This document shows positions 11,791-23,095 of a DNA stretch of 64,000 nt, in pieces. Position 1 is the stretch's first letter; each line of letters starts with the position of its first letter. Below the pieces are notes generated by a model that was given only the letters and a program-made list of their open reading frames with translations, searched no databases and had not been told where the DNA came from. Source of the DNA: Paracentrotus lividus (lineage: Eukaryota; Echinodermata; Echinoidea; Camarodonta; Echinidae); contig CALNVZ010000181.1 of assembly GCA_940671915.1 (NCBI GenBank), forward strand, positions 122,522 through 186,521, read 5' to 3'. The translations under genes were made by a program, and so were the position numbers.

Positions 11791-12674
11791 NNNNNNNNNN
11801 NNNNNNNNNNNNNNNNNNNNNNNNNNNNNNNNNNNNNNNNNNNNNNNNNNNNNNNNNNNNNNNNNNNNNNNNNNNNNNNNNNNNNNNNNNNNNNNNNNNN
11901 NNNNNNNNNNNNNNNNNNNNNNNNNNNNNNNNNNNNNNNNNNNNNNNNNNNNNNNNNNNNNNNNNNNNNNNNNNNNNNNNNNNNNNNNNNNNNNNNNNNN
12001 NNNNNNNNNNNNNNNNNNNNNNNNNNNNNNNNNNNNNNNNNNNNNNNNNNNNNNNNNNNNNNNNNNNNNNNNNNNNNNNNNNNNNNNNNNNNNNNNNNNN
12101 NNNNNNNNNNNNNNNNNNNNNNNNNNNNNNNNNNNNNNNNNNNNNNNNNNNNNNNNNNNNNNNNNNNNNNNNNNNNNNNNNNNNNNNNNNNNNNNNNNNN
12201 NNNNNNNNNNNNNNNNNNNNNNNNNNNNNNNNNNNNNNNNNNNNNNNNNNNNNNNNNNNNNNNNNNNNNNNNNNNNNNNNNNNNNNNNNNNNNNNNNNNN
12301 NNNNNNNNNNNNNNNNNNNNNNNNNNNNNNNNNNNNNNNNNNNNNNNNNNNNNNNNNNNNNNNNNNNNNNNNNNNNNNNNNNNNNNNNNNNNNNNNNNNN
12401 NNNNNNNNNNNNNNNNNNNNNNNNNNNNNNNNNNNNNNNNNNNNNNNNNNNNNNNNNNNNNNNNNNNNNNNNNNNNNNNNNNNNNNNNNNNNNNNNNNNN
12501 NNNNNNNNNNNNNNNNNNNNNNNNNNNNNNNNNNNNNNNNNNNNNNNNNNNNNNNNNNNNNNNNNNNNNNNNNNNNNNNNNNNNNNNNNNNNNNNNNNNN
12601 NNNNNNNNNNNNNNNNNNNNNNNNNNNNNNNNNNNNNNNNNNNNNNNNNNNNNNNNNNNNNNNNNNNNNNNNNN
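11791..12674. other. Assembly gap (884 N)
   Basis: A run of N. Open frames spanning it are meaningless. Any transposase of the surrounding element could be hidden here, and the true gap length may differ. Confidence 1.
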
Positions 12675-12720
12675 GAAAACAAAATTTTCTATTCTATCGC
12701 GGAGACGTCTCCGCAAAGTG

Positions 12721-13330
12721 AGATACCAGAGCCTCAAGTTTTTATTCTTGTTGTTGTTTTTTTTGATAATTTATATTACTTTACTGGAAAAGAAAAAAGT
12801 AAACAATATGAAGAGAGGGACCATTACGTTCTTTTAATGCCAAGATTGTAAATAGGAGTATAGACTTGGATATAAAGAAAAATAGCAAAGAAAAGCCTCG
12901 TTGATAAGCTCAAGTATCAGAACTTTATAACTTTGAATGTATTGTCGATTATTATGCTTTACAAAAACAAAAGGTAACCATACCTATAATCTCAGACATG
13001 AAAATTCAATAACTTTGAACATATCTGTTTAATACGTTTTGTTAGAAATGCAATGAAATATTGATATTTTCCGAAATAAATAACTAAACAAACTAAAGTG
13101 CCTTTAGTTTGTTTATCATTTGTTTCACTGTAATCAGAGCCTCAAGTTTGTTATTCTTGTTTTTTTTAATAATTTATATCAACTTAATATAGGAAGAACT
13201 TCACATTCATAACTTGAATGTATAATCAATTATTAGTTTCTTTTTTTTACAAGGACCAAAGGTAACCTTATCTATGAGCTCAAACATGAGGAATAATAAC
13301 TGTGAACATATGATTTTATTTCATTTTATT
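12721..13330. repeat. Internal direct repeat, two diverged units of about 270 bp
   Basis: Two units start with AGAGCCTCAAGTTT (about 12,728 and 13,137). Both continue through TTATTCTTGTT, ATAATTTATAT, CTTGAATGTAT/TTTGAATGTAT and AAAGGTAACC. They lie within the TA-flanked element. Confidence 0.65.
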
Positions 13331-13485
13331 CGTCGAGTGTTCATGATATAACACATAAAAGAAACACTGACAGGATAGCCCATGAAAACCAAAAGGCCTA
13401 TTTACAATGGGGTCATATAAAATGGGAAGAGAATAGGGACCCCCCCCCCGACTTGTTTTTTCTTATTAAAAAACGCACATATTAA

Positions 13486-13665
13486 AAGAGGGAAAGAAGA
13501 AAGAGGAAGGGAGAGAAAGGGAGAGGCGGAGAGACAGAGAGAGAGAGAGAGAGGGGGGGGAGGGCAGATAGGAAAGTAAAAAAAAGTAAAGAGGGAGTGA
13601 ATGAAGAAAAAAAGAAAGATAGAAGAAAGAAAGACAGAGGAGAAGAGAAGGGAGGGATGGCAGCC
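13486..13665. repeat. Purine-rich low-complexity tract (GA/GAAA)
   Basis: GAGA, GAAAGA and GGGAGG words dominate. The minus-strand S/L/F-rich open frames here are artefacts of this composition. Confidence 0.85.
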
Positions 13666-15165
13666 CAATAAAAAAAAATAAAAAATATATATTCAATATG
13701 ATACCTGAAAATATATGTCCAATACGTTTTGTTAAAAGGGCAAAGACATATTGATTTTGCCAGAAGAAAAAAATGGCGTAAATTTTGAAGATTGATTTTA
13801 ACAAAAAAAAAAAAAGAAAGAAAAAAAAAGCTGTAATTTTACTTCTTCTCAGAAATGTATCACTTTATTTTGCAAGAATGCGTTATAGTCAAAAGGCGTA
13901 AGCCTAACATAAAGTGTTATACAACAGTTGTCAGTTAAAAGATATATTGTGTAGGTAAAAAGTAGATAAAGAACCAAATATGAATTAATGAAGGTTCTAT
14001 AATTCTCAGTTAAAGGGTGAAGCCACAACAACCTAAAAAAAAAAAAAAAAAAACTATCATAACTTTTGTCCCATTTCATGCATATAACAAGTGGAAAATG
14101 TAATATAAAGGGGTCAAGCATTGTCATGTTTCATTATAATTAGTTTATGTGGTTAAAGATGTTTAATTTGTCATGTGCATAGCTTTGAATAAAGAAAAAC
14201 AAAATGTTACAAGTTCATGTGTTACAATTGCCCGCGCACGTCTGTTACAATTGCCCCTCGTCACGGGGGCAATTGTAACACTCGACCTCTTGTTTTGAAA
14301 TGGTAATGGCTTCAAAATGACTTGTTTTACTTAACCCAAACCTATTCATATGTCAAGCTAAGATATGCATATTTCATTTTTATTAGTTTTAAGCAAGTAT
14401 TTAGCTTCAATAAAGCTGATAGGTCAAATTTGGAAAAAACTGTTACAATTGCCCCAGGTCTCCCTACCACAGTGACTGTTTTATCATCAAAATTGACTTC
14501 TGTAAGTAGAAGGATGTTTATTAATTGTCAGTAGTGCTAAACCAACGTAAACAGTATTCTCATTTCCTCATATCGAATTAGGAATATTTAAAGTCAACTC
14601 CGGCAAACATCACTGCAAGTATTTGTAAGCCCAGTCTGCTCAAGTAAAGTAGGCTTGACTTACTTTTCCAAACTCCAAAAGCTTTCAATCTCTTTTGGAA
14701 AACGATGTATGTATATTAAAAAGCTAGGCCCTAGCCCTCATCAATAGTGGTCTTACTACAACCCTTATCTACACACAAATTAGACATTTATTGATGAAAT
14801 CGTGTCCAAAATCAAGATTCTAGTGACCAATGTAATGTGTGAAAGAACAGTATAGTCGTCGTGCAACGGGAGCATGGGATATAGCAGCCCCGCCAGCTCG
14901 GGTGCTCAATGCCTCTACATGCATGCACTGTACTGTCCGTGCGACTGGCTTACTCACAATACGTCACAGTCACGTGACTACGATATCGCTTCATGAAGCT
15001 TTTTAGGGGCGGGGCTTATAGCAGCGGGAATGGGCATTTATGGGCTTTTCAAATGATTGTCCTTGATTACCAAAAATGTTTTGGAAAAAATGGGTGGTAA
15101 ATTGTGACTTCTAATGATTCCTCCTAACGAAAAATGGACAATTATTTTTCTAATTTAGTAAACCT

Positions 15166-15950
15166 TTAAGATCAATCATTTTGCAGATAAGGATGTTATG
15201 ATCAAGCCTGTTAAATGCTTTACTGAAATCTGTACACACAATAGTAGATAGTGATTTATTTTTTTTCTGCATTTTCAAAAAGACAATGCAATAACTGTAT
15301 CAGATAGTGTATTGTGGGAATTCCAGACCTATTGCCAAACTGACGTGGGTCAATGTGTTTCTCAATGTCTGCTAAAAGCCATTTTGCAACAAAACATTCA
15401 GCAATTTTAGCAAAGTTACTTGTGAGAGCGACAGGGCGACTATTTTCGATAGACGGAGGTTGTGTTTTAGGTATCGGGGTAATCTGGGATAGTTTCCATT
15501 GATCAAGAACTACCCCAAGCTGGAAAGATGTGTTAAGAATATCAGTCAGAGGTGTAGACAATTTTTTTGTTTTGAGTTCAGAAAGTATTTCCCATGGTTG
15601 GACAAGAGGACATCGACTAGCAGATGGTAAGTATGCCGGAACGAAACCTCTGTCCAGAGGAGGAAGATCAGCAGCTATGGAAATAAGATGCTCATTAGAG
15701 CAGCAGCTGCTTCTTGATGGAGAGAAGAGTCATTGGTGTCGATACCAGGGATCGCAATCGTATTAGGTGTGTCATCTTGGTGGGTAAGAATCTTAATTTG
15801 GCGATACCATAAAGCTGGATCTTCCTTTTTCAAGTTATGGACACGTGTATTGTAGTACTGTCGCTTAGCCTTACGAATGGAACTTCTAGTGAAAGCTTCC
15901 TGCCTTTTGGTAATTGCAGATTTTATAGCAGAGGTCATCCAGGGCTTTTC
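15166..15950 (-). pseudogene. L2/CR1-like LINE: linker and RT N-terminal half (5'-truncated)
   Basis: On the minus strand the sequence opens with a PWMTSAI motif (15,938 downwards), the usual linker between endonuclease and RT. It continues with RKAKRQYYN, then in another frame WKLSQITPIPK, RPVALTSNFAKI and DPRQFGNRSG (15,256-15,561), and ends with a DFSKAF block next to the TTAA junction. These are RT blocks 0-3. The remainder of RT is at 9,413-10,791. The endonuclease is absent because the LINE stops at the foldback element beginning at 15,951. At least one frameshift and a stop are present. Confidence 0.85.
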
Positions 15951-16996
15951 TGGTATATTCGATCAAACATGATGGAATTCCTATTTTGGACGTGTATGCC
16001 AACAATATTCTTTCGTTCATGTTTGAATGAACCCATTAAATAACCAGAGATAGGCCATTTTAGAATTACTTAGAGGTATTGCAGTAATTTTATGCATTAA
16101 AATCATCTCAATAACATTGTTTTGGTGGTGTTTATATTTTTGGGGCACGTTTAATGATCGTATGGCATTTATTTAAAAATTTATGCTTCAGTGAGCATGC
16201 GAGACTAAAATGGACTAAAATTCAAATTCTTACTTTGAGTGAAATGTTTTCGGGGAGTACTTCTGATTTTATTTTCATAAAAATCCCAATGTTTCACGCC
16301 TCAGTGGGCAAAAGATACAAGAAAATCATGCAAATGAAAAGAAAGTTTGGGACTTCGTCATGGTTCAGTGACTTTTTGAATATGTGATTTGAATCAAGAT
16401 CATGTTGTTAGAGACCAGTTGAGGCTATGTATAAAGTTTCATAAAATAACTCACAGTCAAATGGATAAAAATTGACCATTAAAATATGCCAAATTTCACT
16501 TTTGTTAAACATGATCTGTTTTCAAATTACGTATTTGAGAATTCACTGAACCATGGCGAAGCCACAAATGTTTTTCTCATATTTGCACGATTTTCTTGTA
16601 TCTCGTGCCCACTGAGGCGTGAAACATCAGGATTTTTGTGAAAATAAAATCAGATGTACTCCCAAAAAACAGTCGTGCTGTTTAATCAAAGTAAAAAAAA
16701 AATCTAATTTTATTCCGTATATGAAGAAATGCCTTTTGCAGTCTTACATCCTCACTGAAGCATGAAATTTTAAATAAGTGCCATAGGATCATTAACACAT
16801 GTCCAAATGTCCAAACATAACCCCCAAAATGTAATTGAAACGATTTTTAGTGCATAAAATTACTGCAATACCTGTTCATAATTTAAAAATGGCCTATTTT
16901 TGGTTGTTTTGTGTGTTCATTCAACCGAGAATTGTTAGCAAAAGTCGAACAACACTTCCAAAACAGGAATGCCATCATATTTGATTGAATATACCA
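15951..16996. mobile_element. Foldback element with about 460-490 bp arms
   Basis: The left arm (15,951-16,411) starts TGGTATATTC and is the reverse complement of the right arm (16,504-16,996), which ends GAATATACCA. The arms match along their whole length with substitutions and small indels, around a loop of about 90 bp. No coding frame is recognised. It directly abuts the 5'-truncated end of the LINE. No clear target-site duplication is visible, so the exact outer ends are approximate. Confidence 0.75.
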
Positions 16997-17310
16997 TGCT
17001 CAAAGAAGAAAAAATAGCAGTTTGGGCAATTTTTGCTGCATTCTCATGCGCACTCAAAGGTGAAATTTGACGCATACTTCCTTTTCCTATGATTGGAAGC
17101 ATGTTTTGCATAAATGTCGTGCATTCTGTCGTATAAAATGTTTAAAATCTGAAAATTGGTCCAATGTCAATGAATCAAGTTGTGATTTTAGGCTTGTGAA
17201 CTTTAAAAAAATGACATTTTTGCATTCAACCATTGCTCAACCATTGACTAGATGATTTGCCCTAAAATTCGCTCTAGTGGTAGCTAATTAAATTCGCTAC
17301 ATGTACATAT
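16997..17310 (+). repeat. Dispersed repeat R2 (inverted relative to 6,965-7,215)
   Basis: Matches the reverse complement of 6,965-7,215 through several exact words (see that entry). It ends close to GTAGCTAATTAAATTC. Confidence 0.65.
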
Positions 17311-17331
17311 ATTTAGATTTTTTTCAACTCT

Positions 17332-17425
17332 TCTTTTTCAAGTAATTACGTACATAATACCATTTGCTAATGTTTTCTTTTTTTTGTAACATCAAAGAGA
17401 CATTATGCATATTTTATTTTCATTT
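17332..17425 (+). repeat. Dispersed block shared with 48,900-48,975
   Basis: CTTTTTCAAGTAATTACG, TACATAATACCA and AACATCAAAGAGACATTA occur in the same order and spacing at 48,900-48,975. At that site the block leads into LINE ORF1 coding sequence; here it leads into AT-rich sequence. Confidence 0.6.
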
Positions 17426-17950
17426 ACATATAATGCTAAAAATTTAAGCATTGGTGTATAAGTAAGACAGGAAGAAACATAAAGTCAACACCCAAAATAA
17501 AGTGTTTTGCCTACTCATAAAATCATAATAGTGCATTTGCTGTACTGTGGTAACAGTTGTGATGAATAATGACCCACTTATCAGATTATGAACAGCGGCC
17601 CTCTAATTCAATTATGAATTGCGAACATCCAATTTCATTATGTATAACGACCCCCTTCTTCCCAGGTTGAAATTCCCATAGGCTCCATTTGCCTGTTGGA
17701 CCATCAGAAACCATTAGGGCTGTTGGTCTCTAATGGTTTCTAATGGTTTATGAAATATGGGACCCACAGAACCATTAGAAATTTCTAATGGACCAATAGA
17801 CATTTTCTGTTGGTCCATTAGAATTTTTCTATTGGTCCAATAGACATTTTCTAATGGACCAATAAGAAATTAATTAATGAAAATAGTGTAATAAAATCTT
17901 TTGGATTGTTTCGGCTAACAACTCACAGAAACATGTTGACATTAACAATG

Positions 17951-17998
17951 AGTCCTACCCTATCCTATCCTATCCTAACCTATGCTATCCTATATTAA
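17951..17998. repeat. CCTAT-type pentanucleotide microsatellite
   Basis: About eight consecutive CCTAT/CCTAA/GCTAT units. Confidence 0.8.
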
Positions 17999-18429
17999 GG
18001 CCCTATTACTACTGGCAAATTGTCGACCCCTGCTATATAAAGTACTACAGGCAAAATGTTTGAAGAAAGACAGTTACTTAATATCAAATTACACTTTTGT
18101 TAATGAAATATGAAGAATTGTCATTATGAATCAATTTGAAATTGTGTTAAACATAAAACACTAATAAACTAAAATATTTTTTATTATATTTATAAGCCAA
18201 ATGCCAGCTACATGGCTAAAAATTGCATATTTCTATTTATTTTCCACCTTTTTTCCAAATCTCAGAATACTGCTTATGAATATTCATGACCAACAGAAAC
18301 CATTAGAAACCAATAGAAACCAACAGAAACCAAAAGAAACCAGTCAGAAATAACATCTGAACAGAAAATTACAGAAACCAGTAGAAACCAACAACAAACC
18401 GATATAAGCCAACACAAACTGATACACGC

Positions 18430-18625
18430 CAACGGGGAGGGTCCACGAGGCCGAGGGCCCACGAGGCCGCCAGAAGCAGAGTCCCACGAGGCCGAGTATT
18501 TTCCCATGAGACCGATTTTTCTCATATTGTATTTTGCAATATACTGCTCGGCCTCGTGGACCCTCGGGCCTCGCGGACCCTCGGGCCTCGCGGACCCTCG
18601 GCCTCGAGGGCACTCAGCCTTGTGG
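18430..18625. repeat. GC-rich inverted repeat inside the TIR element
   Basis: CACGAGGCCGAG words on the left are mirrored by CTCGGCCTCGTGG and GGGCCTCGCGGACCCTC words on the right, around an AT-rich loop. The composition is much more GC-rich than the flanks. Confidence 0.7.
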
Positions 18626-19162
18626 GAAGACCCCAAGCCAACAGATTCAATAGAAACTAATAAATAAATTATGGAAACCAACAAAAGCTGATAGAAACTA
18701 ATAGAAACCATTAGACACCACTGGGAACCAAGAAAAATAGAAAACCCCAATAAAAATTGTATATGGGACAGGCTGAAACTAATAGGCCTAGAGACCAATA
18801 GAGTCTGATGGTCTGTGTTGGTTTATGGGTCCAACAGCCTGGAACCAATAGAGACCAATAGAGACCATCAGACTCTATTGGTTTATGGGTCCAATACAAG
18901 GGCCAGAAAACCAATGTGTATTGGATAGAGGTTGATGGCCAGACACCAACAGAATCTCTTGCTATCTTTTGGAGCCTATTGGTCCTCTGTGGGTCCATTA
19001 GGATTCTGATATTCCCATTGTATTGGTCTCTATTGGAATACAATTAACGTTCTGATGGTCCATTAGAAACCATTATAATCCATCAGACACCATTAGAAAC
19101 CAATAGAAATTTTCTGTTGGTTTTCTAATGGAGCCTATGGGAATTTCGACCTGGGTTGTATA

Positions 19163-19424
19163 TACCGAGTGAGTAAAAAAAAACTTTACACCTAGAAAAA
19201 TGTCAATAAAAAGAAGACCAATTTATAAACCCCAAATTATTTTAGATATTCTGAAAGAGTAACTCCTCCCGCATCTTCTGGTACCATTTGTGTGTGGTTT
19301 GTCATGGATGAACATGACGCATTGTTTGCGAACATGCAAATTTCTAAAATTGTGCAAGGGTGGGGATGAAATTGAAACAACAAAAGCTGACAAAAAAGCA
19401 ACTCCATCATGAATAAAATAGCAA
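19163..19424. mobile_element. Solo arm of the foldback MITE
   Basis: Matches the first 265 bases of the element at 8,441, beginning TACCGAGTGAGT and preceded by TA. The second arm is absent, so this is a truncated copy. It lies directly next to the right end of the 17,661-19,155 element. Confidence 0.8.
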
Positions 19425-22300
19425 GATATGTTTTTCCTTACTGTGATATCACAGATAGGGAATGTTGACAGTATTCCTATTTTATGATTGCATGGTTTTG
19501 ATCTAGTGAATTTTCAGGTCCGAGTCTGAATGAGTTAGATGTTCCAATGTCACTGGCTTTTTATATTGTTAAACTTTTACAAGTAGTCAGTATTTTTTTA
19601 GAGAAAAATACACCAGTGCTATGAGTCTTCTCCTCTTTAAAGCTTTAATAATCGTGTGAATGATTCACAAAATAAAGTTAGTACATATAAATTATCGTAG
19701 CTCTATGAATATTTAAGTATATACAATATTAAACATATGAAAACGTTGGGGCTTCTTTCTAGGAAAACCATTTTCACGCACCGATTGTCAATGGAAGGAA
19801 TGCCCGAAAAACGGGAGTTTTGTTGAATATACTGGAATAAAAAAAAATCGAGAAGATCATTTACTTAGTTACACAGGTTTTATGAGGGTTAATGTATATA
19901 AAACAAGATAAAACCTTGGGAAGAATATTTTTTTACCCCTAACCCTCGCGTTTTGAGCTTTAAAATCTCCCATTTTAGTCATTTTTGGGTCGTTTTTCTG
20001 TGTGAAAATGATATTTTGGTCAAACAGCAGTCACTAAAAGCTTTCTGTAAAATTCAGCAGCGCATCGATTTCCTAGTTACGCTGAGTGAAGTAAATATAT
20101 TAATTTCTCTTTCCAATGATTTTAACTTCTTTGTGATTGGTCAATATTTTCCCCCGCGTTTTTGATATCATAAAAAAAAATATCATGATAAAATACTTCG
20201 ATCCTGACTGCACAGCTTGCACTCTCCTTTTACACGGTCTTTATTCAGGGCATTGTTATCGCGATATCGACGGTCAGACGTAGAGAGAGTCTATACCCAG
20301 TACACACATTTCCCGTAAGATTCTTTCTGGTCGTTAGTGCACTGTAGTGGAACTGTGCGTGTTTGGTATAAAATAACACTGTCCTTTTTGATTGTTCACG
20401 TTTTCATATGATGAATCATTATATTTTGCCAAATTGAAAGACATCCTTGATGTTAACCTAGTATGTTTTGGAGGCTACACTTAGTGTTAACAACATATAT
20501 CATGCTCTTTGCAAAACCCTAAATTGCACAATTGGTAAACATAGCGTTATGTATTGGAAAATTATGAAAATTCATAAAATATCAAAACAATACTGGTGAC
20601 ATTTAATCATAGGTGGGACACAGACCCCCAACATTCACCTTTTTTGGTTAAAAAAATGGTGTCATCTAATGAAAAATGCAAATTACCTCGTGTTCAAGGA
20701 CGAAGTGTACGTATAGGAATTTAAGAACATTTTTAAATTTACTTCCCAAAATATAACAATTGTTGCAATTCTGGGAATTTTTAATTTACTAAGAATGATA
20801 ACTTTTGAAAATTTAATTTACTTTTTACCTTAATTAAAATAATGTTACGTACATAATAAGGAGAATTATCTTACATATGGGACATATGTACATTTTATGT
20901 CAGAGAGGAAGTTTGTGTACAAGGTGATGAGAAATTAAAAAATTTCAAGAGTGGTCCAAAAAATGATTTATTTACATTATCTGGTGTTATTTAATTTTGC
21001 TTTGTTATGGAACTTGGTCCATGAAAAGAATGAAAAAAAAGTTGGGAGATAATGGATGCATGTATATGAAAACAAAAAAATAAACTGAAGAAAAATTATG
21101 CAACAATGAAAATCATAAGAACTAATAGTGAGAATAGTTAATTTCTGTTCCAATCCTTTTGAATATGTTTCAATACAACATTTTAAAAGAAAGAAACTGT
21201 TTTTGGCTATTTCCATATTTGAAATGAATTCTGTTTCAAAATTATAGATCAAATTCTACATTCTCTATGGGGACAAAATGTCCCATATGAAACATATCCC
21301 CTGTGACTTATAAAAACAAAGGGTTGCAAAAAAGTGACAATTCTTACGACACAAAACTTCACAAAAATTAACTTGAGTATTAGACATTTCATAACACCAA
21401 ATGTAAAAAATGTGAGGAAATAATTTCAGAGAATTTTGAACTTTTTATACAACTTATATTCTTCTGGTCCCATACATGTACGTAATGCAGTACATTTTAT
21501 GAAGTACATCATAGGTCATATAAAGAACTCATTTCCAAAAGGAACTTAATCCATTTTCCATTAAAATTCTTTCTTCTTTTTAACATTAATCTACTCATTT
21601 TAAGCACCTCTACGCACTGTTACAAACAGAAACATGAATTTTCAATGGGAAGGGTGAAAAAATTAATTTCAAAAATCATATCATTTCCAAAAGGTACTAC
21701 ATCCATTTCAGTTCATTTCCAAAAAGTACTACATCCACTTTTATGTATTCCCATGTATTTGTGTCTATTGCATGTAAATAGTGCGTAGTTGGCTGGGTTC
21801 GCCAGAGCATTAGTGAAAATTTGAAAACTTATGTACTCAATGCAACATTCTTTTTTTTAAATCATGGCATCTGAACCCCTCACAAAAAGTTTCGCAAGTA
21901 GACTTTGGGCCATGATAACTTTTCAGGTACGCTTTAGTTATTCCTGATATTCATACCATTGGAAAGATAATTTATTCCTCTTTTTATTGATATCCTATTT
22001 GTAATGATTGTATCTGAAAAAATAGCCCCTTCCCACCCCTCATAGAATCATGGATCCGCCAGCCGCTGCAGCCCCTCCAATTTTTCCAGTAGATATTTAA
22101 AAAAAAAAGCTTATATACTTTTCCTTGTGTTCAGCCCATCAACTTTTTACTCACCCCACCCCCTCAAGCCCTTCCATGGTCTCTGAAAATAATGATTTAT
22201 GCGAGTGAAAATATTGCACAGACCTATCTAAAAAGGGGATTTTGTGCACTATTTTTTTCATTAATAATTTAGCTCATGAACATTTTGTAAATTAGGTTAA
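19425..22300. other. Stretch without recognised gene
   Basis: AT-rich sequence. Open frames are short and carry no domain. A moderately GC-richer patch at about 20,200-20,370 has no clear promoter or exon signature. Nothing is called. Confidence 0.5.
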
Positions 22301-22826
22301 AGCCCAAGTATAGTTGTAGTAGAAAACACTGATTTTTTGAAAAACCTGCTCAACTTGTCCTCATAGTGTTCTAAAGACATAACAATATATGGGCAAAGGA
22401 TATAATCGTGTTCCATGCATGTCTTTCCATGATATGTAATAGTTTGCATGAGCACGGGGAGATGTTCATCAAAGTAAGGCCATACTTCCTTCATTCTCAC
22501 CCCCGGTTCTCACCCCAGAACTCTGGGCATGCCAACCAGCAGCTGATTGGTATAGCGTGAGTGAATTCTATGTGTACAGTCTGTGTATGGGAATAGCTTA
22601 TGCTTTGCACACAAACCGCTGTATGCTGGCATTGTGCCTGTGAGATCCTATCGATTTTGGCACTGTCAATTGATATATTTACACAGTTTTGTTGCTAAAT
22701 TCAGGTGTTAGAGTGGATTTTATAACAAATCCTTTTGTACACGGAGGTTAATTGAGGTATTCATTCATATTATTCTGCTCTGGAAGCAAAACAAAAAATC
22801 TATTATCCCAACACTATACATGACCT
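22301..22826. mobile_element. Short TTAA-flanked element (MITE)
   Basis: The left end AGCCCAAGTATAGTTG and right end CAACACTATACATGACCT are imperfect inverted repeats. TTAA lies directly outside both (22,297-22,300; 22,827-22,830). It is about 526 bp and non-coding. A 67-residue minus-strand frame inside is not supported as a gene. Confidence 0.6.
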
Positions 22827-22861
22827 TTAAGTAGGTCTATTCAAGAATCCGTTTCACACCC

Positions 22862-22950
22862 TGTTTTCCTCTTCTTTTCTCTCTTTCTCTCTCTTTTTTT
22901 TTTTATCAAGCTGACCCTACTCGCCAGCCGGGGGGGGGGGGGGGGGGTTG
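22862..22950. repeat. Polypyrimidine tract followed by a poly-G run
   Basis: A CTTTCTCTC-rich stretch, then a run of about 18 G near 22,930-22,947. Homopolymer length is likely unreliable. Confidence 0.8.
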
Positions 22951-23095
22951 TTTGAACCCTCGAACCCCCCGCCCCCTAGTTACAGGCCTGGAAACGGGAA
23001 TGGATTGTCTTCTCAAATTCACTTTGCACTGACTTTTATTTGTTTACTACCCGTTTGCATGTATTACATGTATCACCTGTATGTTTATATACATA

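Larger units (their letters stand above)
11623..14464. mobile_element. TA-flanked TIR element with reiterated GTTACAATTGCCCC motif
   Basis: The left end is GGGGAGACCGGGG and the right end is CCAGGTCTCCC, inverted, with TA outside both (11,621-11,622; 14,465-14,466). Next to each end is GGGGCAATTGTAACAG or its complement. Further copies of the same core occur at about 14,219, 14,243 and 14,269 in both orientations, like reiterated protein-binding sites. The unknown gap lies inside. The visible interior is AT-rich with an internal direct repeat and no transposase frame. The superfamily is not assigned. Confidence 0.75.
10792..15165. mobile_element. TTAA-flanked DNA transposon (piggyBac- or Kolobok-type target) inside a LINE
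   Basis: The ends are inverted: AGGTTTACTAAATTA on the left and TAATTTAGTAAACCT on the right. TTAA lies immediately outside both ends (10,788-10,791; 15,166-15,169). The LINE reading frame on the minus strand stays open if the insert and one TTAA are removed. The interior has no recognised transposase, but 884 bases are unknown (11,791-12,674). A second, TA-flanked element (11,623-14,464) sits inside. A 123-residue plus-strand frame at 11,222-11,593 has no recognisable domain. TTAA targets are used by piggyBac and Kolobok superfamilies, and the ends alone do not decide between them. Confidence 0.85.
17661..19155. mobile_element. Palindrome-rich TIR element built of CCATTAGAAACC words
   Basis: The outer ends CCCAGGTTGAAATTCCC and the inverse of CCCAGGTCGAAATTCCC, each followed by ATAGGCTCCATT, define TIRs of about 29 bp. 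Inside, words of the type CCATTAGAAACC, CCAATAGAAACC and their reverse complements recur dozens of times (17,690-17,870; 18,284-18,420; 18,620-19,130), so that many alternative hairpins can form. A central GC-rich inverted pair lies at 18,430-18,625. There is also an AT-rich spacer. No transposase is seen, and the minus-strand open frame at 18,274-18,798 is a translation of the repeats. Confidence 0.7.

Noticed and set aside
11618..12851. Several 300+ codon frames
   Set aside because: They consist almost wholly of unknown residues across the N gap.
18274..18798. 174-codon minus-strand frame
   Set aside because: The W/F/L/V/S-rich product is a translation of the CCATTAG-type repeats.
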